From NCBI GenBank assembly GCA_032622095.1, contig CP136069.1, positions 102,394,278 to 102,458,277 on the forward strand: a DNA stretch of 64,000 nt, written 5' to 3'. This stretch comes from Siphonodentalium dalli. Lineage: Eukaryota > Mollusca > Scaphopoda > Gadilida > Siphonodentaliidae. Below are positions 23,101 to 34,037 of the stretch, one piece after another. A model generated the notes under the pieces. That model did not search any database. It saw only the letters and a program-made list of their open reading frames with translations, and was not told the origin of the DNA. The position numbers and the translations under genes are program-made. Every line of letters begins with the position of its first letter. The stretch's first letter is position 1.

Positions 23101-24565
23101 ACATATTCACATCATTCATGACATACATTAACTCCATGTATACCTATCCACTTCACATAGAGTAACTCCCTGGCTACCATCTTGGCAACCATCCTGTATC
23201 CAGTTGATATTGGTTTATCATAATGGACCAGAAGAGCCACATATTATGGTTCATCTCAGTTCCGTCTCAAAGTTCTGCCCATTTCCTTTCAATAATATGG
23301 TCAGAATCACAAAAGAGGTTCTCCGCAAATTTCCATACTTTAAAATGAATTTGTCATGCCCCGTTCGGAACTGGGACAACCATAATAGAACATTTAGTTG
23401 TCAGTTAATTAACAAACACGTATAATAACCAAGTGAGTCACAATTTGCTACATTTTCGGATAACGCAGAGAATAATGTTATATATATAATGTTATAATGA
23501 TATATGTAAAAAAATAACTTTTACCAATTTGGTTGCCATTTTGGAAGCCATCTTGAGCAATTTGGTCTATAAACACCGTAGTGTGACACATTTAAGATAA
23601 ACCAATACAATCAACACCTTTCAATCTAAAGATAGTTACATATTACTAGAAAAAATTATCCAAACCTGAAAAGTAAATTTTTGCCGATATTTATGTCAAG
23701 TTTTTGAGAGAAAAGTCCAAAATTTTTGGTGATGTCAGTGGTGATAACAGCAACAATTAACCATGGTGCAGCAGACATGTTAGTATTCAATGTATAGAAG
23801 GCATAATAGCCAATTTTGTTCATCAACCACAACTTGTAAGCGATTGCAGGACACCCCAGGGCAATATTTACCATTTTCCATATTTTGGCGGCCTTTTTGG
23901 CAGCCATTTTGAGCCAAAGTAAGAATTTTGGTTCCAGTGAGTTGGAATATTCATAGTTAATGGTATGCCTAACTTATTTGCAACCTTCTGTTCATGTCTT
24001 GTTGAAATATGACTAGAATCCCAGTTGTTATTTTTTTGTGAAATTTTATACCGCGTTCTGTAAAATCGATTTTTTGAGGGATTACAAGGGGATAGGACCC
24101 CAATAATGGCATATATAATTGCTCCAATGATCAGTTAATATAAAAAATACAAAATAACGTCATATTACTCAACCAGTTCCAAACATCATGAACTGATCTA
24201 GAAGATATTTGTGAAAAAATGTCATATTTTCAACTTCCGGCGGCCATTTTGGTGGCCATCTTGGATGGTGAGTTTCAATTTTGGGCCAAAATAGTGTCAT
24301 TATACCTTAGCTTCATGAAAATATATATATTTTACTAGATTAGTCATGTGAGTTTGCAATAAATTCCAAGTAACTGGTTTTACGTCTGTGAAAAAAATTG
24401 GGCGGGGGCTATACTTTTTAGGGCACTATAAAAAAAATTGCTCAAGGCTGACAGATGGCCAGCCGATAAAATCTTGATGTCGGATACCTGAATTTACAAA
24501 ATCCGCAGAGAAAAAAACTTTATACGTCAAAACACGCATCCGTGACCTGGCGGCCGGACAATATA
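20155..24565. repeat. 4.4-kb palindrome inside the 8.8-kb element
   Basis: Left arm ~20155-21975, spacer ~21976-22755, right arm ~22756-24565. Outer ends GTCCGGTCGCC and (inverted) GTCCGGCCGCC. Matching inner landmarks include the ATCGGCTGGCCATCTGTCAG phrase (20263 / 24445), the GGCGGCC-type 'AAGATGGC' phrases (20477 / 24250) and a GAGAACCTCTTTTGTGATTC phrase (21401 / 23308). Arms are collinear with scattered substitutions and small indels, so they have diverged since the inversion. Peptides repeat in mirror image in both arms, but no known domain is present and they are not called as genes. Confidence 0.88.
21560..23150. repeat. GTAT-rich minisatellite at the palindrome centre
   Basis: Diverged ~60-bp units of the type TGGAGTGACTATATGGTCAT..GGTGAGGTGTATATGTATA repeat on the plus strand from 21560 to about 22755, and in inverse orientation from 22756 to 23150. 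Units vary in length and sequence, so the array is old. The spacer between the palindrome arms consists only of these units. Confidence 0.8.
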
Positions 24566-26090
24566 GACCATTTTACAGATTGCGAGAATTATGCATGCTG
24601 GGAATGAAAGTATCCAAACAAAGCCATGTGCTTTACGGCCGCATGCGTTTACTATGGGGGATTTAGGGTGGGTCAAAAAACTAAACTAATTATAACTTTG
24701 TTATCTGTCATAGTTTACGCGTGAAATTTTAAACATATATCAGGGACATATATACCCTTCCAGAATGTTCAAAAACATTTCCAGTTGCTAGTCATATTTT
24801 TATTGATTTTATGCGACGAAATAATCAGAAAATTCAGAAATGGTTTGAAATTCCAAGTTGGACACCCCAATGAAGACCCTCCAACCACTTCCCTGTCGAC
24901 AGGTCGCTTTTGAGTGCCGTATGTATGCTACAGTGTGTCTCTCAAAACGACTATAGGAATTAGGAAAAAACAAAATACCGTTAAACATTTTGGCTTGATC
25001 GACCGCTCAGCTAATCAAAAAGAATCATTCCATTGTGTTCAACATTACTGGGGTTACGGCAGTCGTTGGACTGGATGCGCGCGCAAGCAATTATGGGACT
25101 TGATACACTGTGTCTGTCTGTGGCGATATGGCTGGTTAACCCCAGTTCTGCTGTCAGTGTGAATATTCTGGATAAGTATGTTTGCATTGTTTGTAAAAGA
25201 TAAATTAAATAACTCAACTATATCTAATATATTTTTCACCCCGCCCCATCCCTCGGGTTGAAACATTAAAATTTGTCCAACTCTTGCAAATTTTTAGATA
25301 TAGAAAAAGAATAGGCCTACTGTTATACCGTAGATCATGCCACGAAACTTGAATTTGGCTAACGCCCGTAGATGTTCCAAATTCCACCAGTACCAAACCT
25401 GGAAGTTACCTATATATACTTGTTCCTCAATAATCAACATCACATTAGTTTAAACATATTTTATTTTGACCATTATTGGGGTTGTCGCAAATCGAGATTG
25501 CATGCTTTTCTCTATGTCGCAATAAACATTGAATTGATTATCCAGGAGAAATTCCATAATTGTAAGCGACACAAAGCAAACTCGCTCACGAAGTCACTTA
25601 AATTAATCGTGCAATTTGTTGGGACCTTCACCTGTATAGGGCCTACAGTGAAGTACATTATTAGGGAATACGTAGGCCTATTGGCTATGAGATATATATG
25701 ATCATTTATTCCCCGTGTTATTTGTTCGACTTCATAAGGGTCCCTCTCAAAACTTCCAAGATCCCAGATTTTGTATTCTGGAGTATGGAATATCTACGGA
25801 CGTTAGCCATAGTAGAGATTCGTACATATATTTATATCGATGTTTTAAAACAGAAAAATCCCAAATAATTATTAGTTAGAAAATCAAATAAAGAAAATTT
25901 CGAACTAATTCCAACAACAAATTTTATGCTCTCGGGCATTAAATTTCCTACTTCTGAACATTTTGAAAGAACTGTACCATGGCTACACCCAAGAACTTAA
26001 GGAGAAATCACTTATTTTGTCTCACTTCTAACTCACAAGCTGTCGGTATCATTGGGAGCATGTATGAAGAATTGTATTGTTTACAATACC
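24566..26090. other. No gene seen
   Basis: Interior of the 8.8-kb element. Short overlapping frames (for example 24914-25162, 25372-25701) show no recognisable domain. Confidence 0.5.
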
Positions 26091-26097
26091 ACAATCA

Positions 26098-26210
26098 CAG
26101 GGTTTACAGTATTCTCAGAAACCAATGATGTGGCAAAATAAAGCACTACTGTAAACCCCACGTTTTGCGTACATTTTAAACGTGGGTTTGATATAGAATG
26201 GCAGATTGCA
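26098..26210. repeat. Short foldback, copy 2 (GGGTTTACAGTA ends)
   Basis: GGGTTTACAGTATTCTCAGA at 26100 and CTACTGTAAACCC at 26146-26158 form a terminal inverted repeat. The sequence is homologous to 19846-20000. Confidence 0.55.
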
Positions 26211-26286
26211 AATGTAAGATGATCCACGCGACACACAATGTATACTATAAACCGGTGTAGTGGGGAATAACTTATTGGGTCTTTAT

Positions 26287-27060
26287 TATACGCCCTTTTG
26301 AAAAAAAGGCCGTATTATAGTATTGGTCTGTCCGTCCGGGCGGGCGTCCGTCCGGGTGTCCGTCCGTTAACCTGTTGTCCGGATGATAACTTTAGTTAGA
26401 GTGAACCAAAATTAGTAAAATTTGGTATGTGGGTTTATTAGCCGAAAAGTAAGTTCAAGTTCGAATTTGAGTTCCGCCCGCCAAATTTCACCGGAGTTAT
26501 GCCCCTTATTTAACGTTTTTTGACTTGTTGTCCGGATGATAACTTTAGTATAGTTTATCGGAATGAATCCAAATTTGGTGTATTACTTTCTCCCACCAAA
26601 ACACAGGTCAAGTTCGTACTTGGGTTCTGTCCGACCATTTTTGGCAGAGTTATGCCCCTTTTTCGACTCAGAAAATTCAGTTTTTCTTATGTTTTTTGGT
26701 TTCTGGATGATAACTCGATTTTGGAATGTTTATACGCAAAACCCGTTTTTTTGTGGATTACATATATCAAAATACAGCTCAAGTCCGAATTTCGTTTTAA
26801 TCCGATAATTTTTGCGAGAGTTATGGCCCCTTTTTTTTACGTAATTTGACTTAGAAAATCCCTGAAATTTGTTGTCCGGATGATAACTTTACTAGAGCTT
26901 ATCGGATTCAATGATAATTTGGTATATTACTTTCTCCCACGAAAACACAGGTCAAGTTCAAATTTGAGTTCCGTCCGCCAATTTTTACCAGAGATATGCC
27001 CCTTTTTTCCCCAGAGAGGGCGTATTTTGCACGCCCAGCGTAGCTCTTGTTCTTCTATTG
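26287..27060 (+). mobile_element. Pearl/HINE-like element, family C
   Basis: Begins TATACGCCCTTTTGAAAAAA with a short hairpin (CGCCC..GGCCG), followed by a GTCCGTCCGGGCGGGCGTCC-type run (26325-26370). Four ~145-bp core repeats each start TTGTCCGGATGATAACTTTA (about 26374, 26526, 26873; a variant at 26698) and carry 'aaatttggtat', 'caagttcgaatttgagttcc' and 'gttatgcccctt'. The right end is near GGGCGTATTTTGCACGCCCAGC. Confidence 0.7.
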
Positions 27061-28209
27061 ATGATGGTTTGCATATTAAACGGTTACCGTTGATCCAAAT
27101 GAGGACAAGTTACCAAATCGCAAAAAACACTTGTACGAAATAAACATTTGCATTGTTTACGGCACCACTCAGCACTGGTTTTATTTTATTATAATTCGAC
27201 GAAGTAACAAATTAAGGGAGAGGTCAAGTGACCAATACTGAATTGGCAAATCTCCGCAGCTAAAGTCAGAGTTGCAAACATTTCTGGGTGTGACTGTGTG
27301 CGGTATTGAAAACAATACACATTTATTTGGCAGGTCGGCTTAGACTTTGTTCCTTTAGAAAGTTGATGTATTTATTATTTATATTTTTTATTGATTTTTC
27401 CAAACTTGGTCGTGTTGTAACTTTGATTCCAGAAAACAGTTCTCAAAAATAAATTTATAGCAAAAAAGCCCACCCGTGTAGACCGTTTAATCACATTGCT
27501 GCTTTAGTGCCCATATAACTGCTTCATATTTTACTTTTGCTGGGGAGATTTGCATGGAAATTCCCATTCAAACATGGTCTCTTGAACTGCCCCTTAATAG
27601 CACTTGCTTTACGAGAATTCAGACATTGGCCACATCAAAACGCAGGTTTGAAATATGACACGGAAAATAGCATGAGTTGCCTTATACTATAAATTTGGTC
27701 GGGGGGAACATTTATTTGGGACTTAATTTAATCTTCTGTTTATAAAAGTTTCATTATACGGAGTTTGAATTGTCCGATATTAACCAAATCCGAGATTTAG
27801 TAAATCGGAGAAATTATTATACAAAACTCAAATCACATCGTCGTTTTGATATCGGAGAAAACTCCGATGAAATCTGATAAAATCGGAGTTTTAACATCGT
27901 AGTTATCATATCGGAGAAAAACTCCGATTTCATCGGAGTTTTGTTCAGTGTTCATCGGAATTTTCACCGGAATTGATCGGAGTTCTTGATCGGAGAAAAA
28001 ACTCTGATCTGAGAAATTCCGATGATGGAGCGAGAAATTTCCTATTAAAACTCCGATTAAAAGCTCCGATCACCCACGGAAATTCCGTCGGAAATGGACA
28101 AGGTCCCTTACCGGTACCTAAGTTATCATACTTAACAAGCAATTAACTTACAAGACTCAACTCTACAAACGCTATACTAAGAAGTTAGGCTTCCCTTGCT
28201 AAACTTTAA

Positions 28210-28610
28210 TCTTTCCCTCATTAGTTATTTTTAAAACATCTTTTCAAGAACCATTTGGCAAATTTAGAATACATTTTGGAATAGGGAATCCTTGGGTGAC
28301 TGGGATTAAGATTTGTTGAAATGGGTTCACCAGGTCAAATAGGGGTGCGACCAGGGACATAACTCTTCCCCCATAGTAATTCTTAAAATGGCTCCTCCTC
28401 AAGAGCCATCAGTCATATTTAGCTTATATGTATTAACTAGTATGGAGGGTCCTTGTGTTACTTGGGAATGGGTTACAGATTTGTTAAAATGGGTTCGACC
28501 AATCAAGAAATGGCATTTGGTGTATATGGCCTATGGAGAGTTGGGATCAAAATTTGTTTGAATGTGGTCCACCATTAAAAAAGAGGGGCATATGTCACCT
28601 CATTCACTTG
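28210..28610 (+). mobile_element. Pearl/HINE-like element, family A, copy 2, right part
   Basis: Resumes the core-repeat array broken at 16933, directly after the second TCTTTCCCTCATTAG. Contains TTTTCAAGAACCATTTGGCA, GGTCAAATAGGGGTGCGACC and a third, diverged unit near 28400. Confidence 0.75.
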
Positions 28611-28734
28611 CATGGATTTCTGTAGTTAAAAAATAACACTTCTCAACATTCCTGATACTTTCATCTGATATGTCTCATTTTATAATGGTTTATTTTGACA
28701 CACTCTTTGCCACTCTTGTTTGATTAATTTATTT

Positions 28735-30778
28735 TACATAGTATGGTACACATATTGTCGATGTCCAGATTGACCACTCGTCGTCTGTCCGGTAGACACT
28801 TTACGCATGGTTCGATAACTCAAACATTTTTTTATTTGATCGGAACCAAATTTTGTATATCTGTTTCTCAGACCAAAATACAGATAGAGTTAAAATATGG
28901 GTTTGAACCAAGTTTTTTTAATTTTTAGACTTAGAATTCACGCATGCTGCAATAACTAAAAAAAAAATATCTGAAATCAAATTTGGTATGTGAGTTTCTG
29001 AACCCAAAATACAGATAGAATTCGAATATGGGTTTGATCCAATTTTTTGAACAGAGTTATGGGCGTATTTAAAAAAAAACTTGTTCTAATCTTTGAAGAT
29101 TAACATTGAATGGTATGGATTTTAGATTCCTAGCTGAAAATAGCTAATCACTATTGCCAAGGTATGGGTTAACCCGTTGAACCCGTAACACCGATATTTA
29201 GGTACAAACGAACCGTGACTATATCCCGTAACACCGATATTTCGGTGCAGCGACGACATGATTCGGTAGCAAATTTATATATAGTATAACGAGCGTCAGA
29301 CCCACTGATTTATATTTAAATTGCCCCCACATATGTCAGCGGCGCCCATGGTTCGTATGGAATGGTTGGCCGCTAGTATCGGGTAGAAATATATGCGCAT
29401 GCGCATAGCATATAATCTACAAAAACATACGATATTTTAAGCGAACTGTGCCGCTATATTTAGGGCATATAATTTCGTGTTCCCCATGTGCGTAAAGAAC
29501 AGACATAATATAGACACACAATTTCAGTTTAAATTACCCTCGCGTATATTAGTCAGTGTTCTGCTACATATGGGAAAGGGTCTATCGCCTATCAAGTTGA
29601 TTTATTCGCGCATGCGCAGACCAGCACAATGACAAATAAATGGTTTATAACGTAATTATACACGACATAGGCCTACCAACTAATATATATATTTAAATGG
29701 GCCTATTGAAGTCAGCGCTGGCAAAGGTGTGTATATGGATTGGCTGCCCGCTGGAAACGGGTAGGAAAATATGCACATGCGCGCAGGCTATAATTCATTT
29801 TGAAAAATGCGTTTAAGTGAATTGTGGCCCTATATATGACATATAGTTGCATGTTTCACATGTTCAGTAGACACAATCTAGACAGCTTACTTGAACAATG
29901 GCGCCACAATATGTTACGGGAAATTACGTTGTTTCTGCATGGTCTCTGTAATATCAGTCTCTGTTATGCCATATGCATGCGGCAAAAAGTCTATCGCATA
30001 TCAAGTTGACTTTAATACTCGCACATGGTCAGGTATATCTTAAATTTCACATTAGGATATTGGTTGCATCGAAACGCAATTCGCCGATGTATAATTACAA
30101 CGTTAAAAGCTAGAATTCGTTTATCCTGCAAATTTCGGGTAGTTGCATAGTAACCGTTTCTAAGGAGAGATCGGGTGGCAAAGTATCCCGGTCTTACACT
30201 GATCAGTGGTCCATGCATGCATAGCATGCCTGTACGGTTTCAGTTATGTGTCCCCTTTGAACATAACCAACACCACGCGACTATAGACACTGTCTAAATT
30301 AAGGCAAAACGTACCACTGAATAGTTAGTGCAATGTCATTCGATCATTAGTGGTATTTGCTTAGCAACCGTTGCTACCCATAAATGGGATATTTGGTTCA
30401 CTATTCTGGTCGGGTATATCTCAAATTTCACGTTAGGGTATTACCTGTATCAAAAAACGCAATCACTGGGGTTGAATAACGATGCTATAAGCTATATTTA
30501 CATTTTCCAGTCAATTCCGGGTAGTTGCCTAGCAACCGTTACCAAGGAATTGCCGCGAGGCAAAGTCTCGCGATCTTATAATGATCGCTGATCCATGGGG
30601 GATTAACCTGTAAAGTTTCAGACCTGTGTCACAGTTTGAACATAATCAAAACCATGCGACTAGACACTGTCTAATTTAAGCGGAAATACCACTGGGAGCC
30701 CCGGGTCAGGGTGTCGATCACTGTGGGGCGTCAGGGTTCAAAGGGTTAAACATCTGCCAATCGTGATCGGCCTCTCGT
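28735..30778 (+). mobile_element. Pearl/HINE-like element, family B, copy 2 (split)
   Basis: Starts ACATAGTATGGTACACATAT, followed by core repeats with 'cggaaccaaattttgtatat' and 'atatgggtttgaacc'. It is interrupted at the TTAA of GGTATGGGTTAA (29169-29172) by the 1.6-kb element and resumes at TTAAACATCTGCCAATCGTG (30746), ending GATCGGCCTCTCG near 30777. The joined order equals copy 3 at 56010-58100. The next host base is T, as in copy 3. Confidence 0.75.
29173..30745. mobile_element. 1,573-bp TTAA element (piggyBac-like, non-autonomous)
   Basis: TTAA at 29169-29172 and 30746-30749. Ends are CCCGTTGAACCC and, read inward from the right, CCCTTTGAACCCTGACGCC. Copy 3 of the host repeat at ~58054 shows the empty site (GGTATGGGTTAAACATCTGC), so the insertion is certain. 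CCC-starting TIRs next to TTAA fit piggyBac. The interior shows internal duplication: 'ggtatatct(c/t)aaatttcac(a/g)ttagg' and 'gggtagttgc.tag.aaccgtt' occur near 30030-30150 and again near 30410-30545. No transposase. An inverted partial copy begins at 63614. Confidence 0.9.
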
Positions 30779-31059
30779 TAAGTGAATTTGACAAGTACCA
30801 ACTCTTATGGTCTTCCAAGTCCCAGTCTTCTCAGTCTTTACAGTCTGGTGAGCATCTCCACAGTCATTGACTCTCTTGTTAGAGAAAGAATATCTCCATC
30901 AAAGATATCCTGCCCGCTATAAAAGTATATGGTATAAGCCAAATCTCCATTATCATAGTAAAAGTGTTAAAAAACGGTTTACTCCCAGTATTGTTTTACG
31001 GAACGTATTCTGTGAGATTTCCAAAAGATGTTGAAATAAGTCTATTTCTCGGTCGCTTA

Positions 31060-31345
31060 GCTAGTAGAATACAATCTGCAAACGAACATAAATGAACACA
31101 ATTCCAAAAAGCAGAATAGAAGGGTGAAATAGGGTTTGTGGGTGCATGGATGTCAATTCTATGTGTATGTGGTACTATTTCCAACTTTGATGACTTATTT
31201 TTTTAGTTATTTGAATACAAAGTTAATGACAACAAACACAAACAAACATTAAACATTGGCCACTTACTCACTGGCTTTATACTAGGCTCTGTCTCTTTGT
31301 TAATTACACATCTCTGAGTTGATTTGACCTTATTTCATTCACTAT
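31060..31345 (+). repeat. Dispersed repeat, inverted partner at 39215-39550
   Basis: Segments such as AAGCAGAATA.AAGGGT.AAAT, TTTCCAACTTTGATGACTTA and TTGTTAATTACACAT.ctgagttg match the reverse complement of 39540-39290. A further piece (33340-33395, ACCAGCAGACTTCAT) matches the reverse complement of 39215-39250, so this copy appears split, with ~2 kb between. The family is unknown. Confidence 0.6.
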
Positions 31346-33340
31346 ATAAAGACTTTGTTTATTATAAACTCTCCTCATCCAGGGTTTCCGGTAGGGGTTG
31401 GGGGAATGTGGCCGTATTTGGGAAGCACATACCAGGTGCACTGTTGGGAGAAAATTTGGATGTTTATCACTGAAAAGTAGCCATTTCCTTGCGCTTGAGA
31501 CAACAAGCAGGAACATTGAAGCTTCGTATAGAAACCAAATTAAAACAGACCATCTTTCTCAGATTCCAAGTTAATGAACTAAAAGCATGTAAGCACAACA
31601 GTATACAACGGATACAATAACTTTTATAAAAGTAACATTATTGAAAGCCAACATCAACTAGAATGCACTCAGAGAGATGCCAACGTGCGCAAAAATGTAA
31701 TAAACAATAATTTAAAAAATAATTTCACTGTATTTGACTTAATTTATTTAATTTAATGTTAGCAAAAAAAGACAATTACCATTTCTCATTTCATCACAGA
31801 TAAAAGGCAAATTACTATATTAATCATTTAAGTAATTAAAACCAATTCCATGTTGCCGAAAGGATGAGACTTTAATATCGATTACATTTTTTTCAGCGGC
31901 ATATTTTGATTTTCATTTTCCGATAGTCAAAGTTGACCAAAGGAGCAATTATAAGAAATAATTAATACCATTTGTGTAAATATTGATAGCAGCCAATATG
32001 CAACAATAAATATCAATAATTAATCAATAATTAATCAATAACGATCATTTTATGTAATAATAAACTCTTCAAACGGTGTTTGTGTCAACAAATGCGTTTT
32101 GTTTTGTGTTACGTCATTCGTCGTATTTGACCCGGAACTCGGCTGAAGGTTAGGCTATTCAGCCTATTGAGTCGAATTACGAAATCGCGTTTTGAATGTC
32201 TCTCTTTTCCCGCACGATAAAAAGAGGTCTTCGCACGAACCAAAAATTATAAAACTTCCCAATTATAAGTAAAAATACCCAAATGAGTCTATGTAGGTCC
32301 CGAAGGAGTCTATATACTCTTTGATGTAGAGTTCTGATGGAGAAAATGTAGGTCGATCTATTTTTGTCATAACTCTGACATATTTTGACCTGGGAGAAAA
32401 AATAGAAATCGAGGCTCACTACGAGCATGCCAGTTTTAAATATAGAAACAGGGAATCCCGACAAATGGCAATATCGGCAACAAACAAATAATCGAAAACA
32501 ACACATAAAATAAACATAGCAAAAACGCGGCACAGTAAAAATGTCAGAACGCCACGAGGTTTTTACGTCGTTTTTGGTGACGTCATGGAGTGAAACGGAG
32601 TAGGGTGACACCAACGTACCTACGAATCTGTCTGATCGCAATACTGTTGCGCGAGCGCACGTAAAGACTACCACGGTTGGCAAAAGACACATTGTCATAC
32701 TGTCTAGCTGTAACAGATGTTTAGTTACGTCATGAGCAGAGCTCATTGTCATGTGCTAACGTTCTGCATGCCTGCTTTCTTTGTATTTTCTTTGTATTTT
32801 CTTCACAGTACCGATCAAAACTATATGTTGTAAAAATCAAAAGCCATTCCTCAAATGGAGATGACCTCATGGTGGATTCGTATAATGGATAGTTTTGTAA
32901 TAATTAGATAGGGAATAATATTAACTGATAATAACTATTAATATTTTAATTGTTTAATTTTGAATTAAACATTTCTTTGATACAGACCTTGTTTTGAAGA
33001 AAAAGGTCTGCGCTGTTCGTTGCAGGGACTTATAGACAGAAATCTACGGTAAATTAAAATGCGAAAGTCTGATTACTACTAAACATTGGCCCGACAAAGC
33101 GTTACCCGGGATGGTGTAGACAACTGTGCACATGGTCCACGCCACTGAATATTCAGGCACATAGTGTAGGATTCCTTGCAATCTGTTAATCATCAGTGTC
33201 TGTGATCGCTCATCCTGTGTAAAAAAAAGTGGACTGACCAAGGTCTGTGGCTATTTTGTGACTCATATTAAGTCAAGGTTGGTGAGGGGAATGAGGCCGC
33301 TGGACGGCCGGCCTGCCATATAAGCGGAAACCCTTCCTTA
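31346..33340. other. No gene called
   Basis: AT-rich. A 191-codon minus frame (32752-32177) is open but starts next to several overlapping frames, is rich in Phe, Cys and Val, and has no domain I recognise; I treat it as unproven. A short ATCAATAATTA direct repeat occurs at about 32010-32040. The stretch lies between two halves of a dispersed repeat, so it may be an insertion. Confidence 0.4.
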
Positions 33341-33395
33341 TCCTTTATCTGTGCTTGCGACCAGCAGACTTCATAGAGGTCAGGCAGATTAAAAA
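33340..33395 (+). repeat. Fragment of dispersed repeat flanking the DIRS region
   Basis: CTTTATCTGTGCTTGCGACC and CAGCAGACTTCATAGAGGTC match the reverse complement of 39215-39265 (GAAGTCTGCTGGTCCCAAGC). The DIRS element lies between these inverted copies. Confidence 0.6.
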
Positions 33396-33886
33396 AATTC
33401 AGTTCAATTTACGATTTTCTTAAATTCCCAATATTTTAAGGAAATTCAATTCAAATGAAGAGCTTATTTTGCTTGGACCTCTTTATCTGCACTGGGATGG
33501 TACAGGTTTTCAATACTCAATTAGCAAAATTCGACAATTCCGAAATGTTGGATGAATAACAATTGTGAAAGCCTTAACAAAATTAGAAAAAAATTGGAAG
33601 GCAAAATAATTAACTGATTTGACAGACAATTTAAATGAAATAGTGACGTTCGATGAGCCCTCCACTGTGGTGAGGATTTTACCTTATCAGAATGATATTG
33701 CATCTTCTTTGAAAGTCAGGCACAAAATTTGGACAAACATGACAGCAGAACGAGACAGACTGCAAAGACCAAAGACTTCTTAATTTTGTGAGTGACAATT
33801 CCAAATTCCAAACTTCAACTGATGGACAATTAGCAAGCTCTACTGATAGGGCAGTGTGATATATTTATCTGATCCATCTGTACCAA

Positions 33887-33950
33887 TTTTACTTCACTGT
33901 AAATCATCCTTCGGTCTTAAATTAGGATAGCCCTCTGAGCATGCGCCGAC
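33887..33950 (+). repeat. DIRS left inverted terminal repeat
   Basis: TTTTACTTCACTGTAAATCA..CTTAAATTAGGATAGCCCTC. The inner part is the inverse of 38375-38415; the outermost ~45 bp are the inverse of the first half of the ICR at 38058-38108. Confidence 0.8.
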
Positions 33951-34037
33951 ACACTGCTCTTCACTTTGTACTTTGTGATCGCCGTGAGAAGTCAAGACAG
34001 ACATTCGCCGACATTAAACTAAGTTTGATAGTTATAG

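Larger units (their letters stand above)
19343..28107. mobile_element. 8,765-bp TIR transposon, TTA TSD (PIF/Harbinger-like, non-autonomous)
   Basis: TTA flanks both ends (19340-19342, 28108-28110). Ends are inverted: GGGAGCTTGTCCA..TTCCGACGGAATTTCCG against GGGACCTTGTCCA..TTCCGACGGAATTTCCG read inward from the right. Subterminal zones (19370-19570 and 27830-28080) are packed with AACTCCGATT / AATCGGAGTT motifs. The intact left arm of the surrounding palindrome (about 17784-17800) shows the pre-insertion site, confirming the boundaries; the right junction carries a few extra bases (CCGGTA). No transposase frame was recognised, so an element this long without one is unusual. It contains a 4.4-kb palindrome and a pearl-like repeat. 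Confidence 0.82.
16934..28209. mobile_element. Palindromic element with 15-bp TSD, itself split by an 8.8-kb insertion
   Basis: TCTTTCCCTCATTAG occurs at 16919-16933 and 28210-28224, precisely flanking this block inside a family-A repeat, so it is a 15-bp target duplication. Removing the nested element (19343-28107 and its TTA) leaves ~2.5 kb. This is ~757 bp of single-copy sequence (16934-17690) followed by a large inverted repeat whose outer end coincides with the element end. A 15-bp duplication points to target-primed reverse transcription, as in LINEs or Penelope-like elements, rather than cut-and-paste transposition. No reverse transcriptase is encoded. Near 17625 is CAATAAAG, a possible polyadenylation signal. 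Confidence 0.75.

Noticed and set aside
21596-23137. Cys/Met/Val-rich frames resembling membrane peptides
   Set aside because: They derive from the GTAT-rich minisatellite and appear mirrored in both palindrome arms.
32177-32752. 191-codon minus frame
   Set aside because: Composition is odd (Phe/Cys/Val-rich), no motif is recognised, and context gives no support; recorded as unproven.
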